From contig DCPV01000107.1 in the NCBI GenBank assembly GCA_002323775.1, positions 1 through 5,272 of the forward strand: a DNA stretch of 5,272 bases. Reading direction: 5' to 3'. This DNA comes from Firmicutes bacterium UBA1535 (lineage in GTDB: Bacteria > Bacillota > Clostridia > Tissierellales > Sedimentibacteraceae). The stretch's first letter is position 1, and each line of letters starts with the position of its first letter. Under the pieces are notes generated by a model. It was given only the letters and a program-made list of their open reading frames with translations, searched no databases and was not told the origin of the DNA. Below are positions 5,028 through 5,272 of this stretch, piece by piece. The position numbers and the translations under genes are program-made.

Positions 5028-5272
5028 ATGAAATATGAATGGAAAAAACACGAAAAAGAATTTTATGGTGTTAAAGAAAAACCGTCAATTATAATAGTCC
5101 CAAGTCAAAACTATATCATAATTAGTGGAAAAGGAAATCCAAATAATGATGATTTTTCTGAAAGGGTTGGTGTTCTTTACTCTCTTGCTTATTCTATTAA
5201 AATGAAATATAAGAAATTATATTCTAATTCAGAACTAGATAAGCAATCAGATTACAGCGATTTTGCAGTATT
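5028..5272 (+). CDS. GyrI-like small-molecule-binding protein (C-terminus cut by window edge)
   Basis: Eighty-one codons are present from the ATG at 5028, beginning MKYEWKKHEKEFYGVKEKPS. The pattern KPSIIIVPSQNYIIISGKGNPNNDDFSERVGVLYSLAYSIKM-K is characteristic of the GyrI-like family (PF06445, COG4832 type), whose full length is about 200 residues. Roughly the first 40 percent is therefore visible. GyrI-like domains are SHS2-type folds that bind diverse small molecules. Stand-alone members include proteins reported to hydrolyse cyclopropane-containing alkylating natural products, and others have no known role. AAAGGAG at 5011-5017 is the ribosome site, with a slightly long spacer of 10 bases. 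The gene lies 115 bases after the WYL regulator on the same strand, with its own extended -10 promoter. This suggests controlled expression in response to a ligand. The product is probably cytoplasmic. Confidence 0.85.
   Translation, partial: MKYEWKKHEKEFYGVKEKPSIIIVPSQNYIIISGKGNPNNDDFSERVGVLYSLAYSIKMKYKKLYSNSELDKQSDYSDFAV

Noticed and set aside
1..5272. CRISPR array, tRNA, insertion sequence or prophage
   Set aside because: No spaced direct repeats, tRNA-like folds, transposase or phage motifs are visible. The genes read as ordinary chromosomal content.

Overview
The window is strongly AT-rich. It has strong GGAGG-type ribosome sites, TTG and GTG starts, and gene families typical of anaerobic low-GC Gram-positives. 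Together these point to a chromosomal segment of a Clostridia-like Firmicute; I cannot name a genus. No RNA gene, insertion sequence, CRISPR array or phage gene is visible, and no gap between genes exceeds about 175 bases.

Layout. Positions 1-1054 (minus strand, cut by the window edge) hold most of a CofE-like member of the coenzyme F420-0:L-glutamate ligase family. A 164-base divergent regulatory region separates it from a LysR-family regulator at 1219-2088 (plus). That region holds overlapping divergent promoters, an 8-bp inverted repeat across both of them, and a 9-bp hairpin. After a 170-base gap with a good promoter comes a probably two-gene transcript: a complete rhomboid intramembrane serine protease (2259-3014, TTG start) and a P-loop kinase-like protein (about 3080-3862). 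After a further gap come a WYL-domain regulator of the YafY type (4004-4912, unusual start region) and the first 81 codons of a GyrI-like small-molecule-binding protein (from 5028, cut by the window edge).

How the genes may work together. There are two regulator/target pairs. The LysR protein probably controls the divergent CofE-like gene, and the inverted repeat over that gene's promoter is the obvious candidate operator. The WYL regulator is directly followed by the GyrI-like gene, which has its own extended -10 promoter abutted by another 8-bp inverted repeat. This resembles a small-molecule sensing or resistance pair. The rhomboid and kinase genes sit between the pairs with no clear functional link to either.

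Most of the window is ordinary chromosome. The points worth a second look are the divergent operator, the ribosome site of the LysR gene buried in a perfect inverted repeat, the CofE-like enzyme in a lineage not known for F420, and the start codon of the WYL gene.
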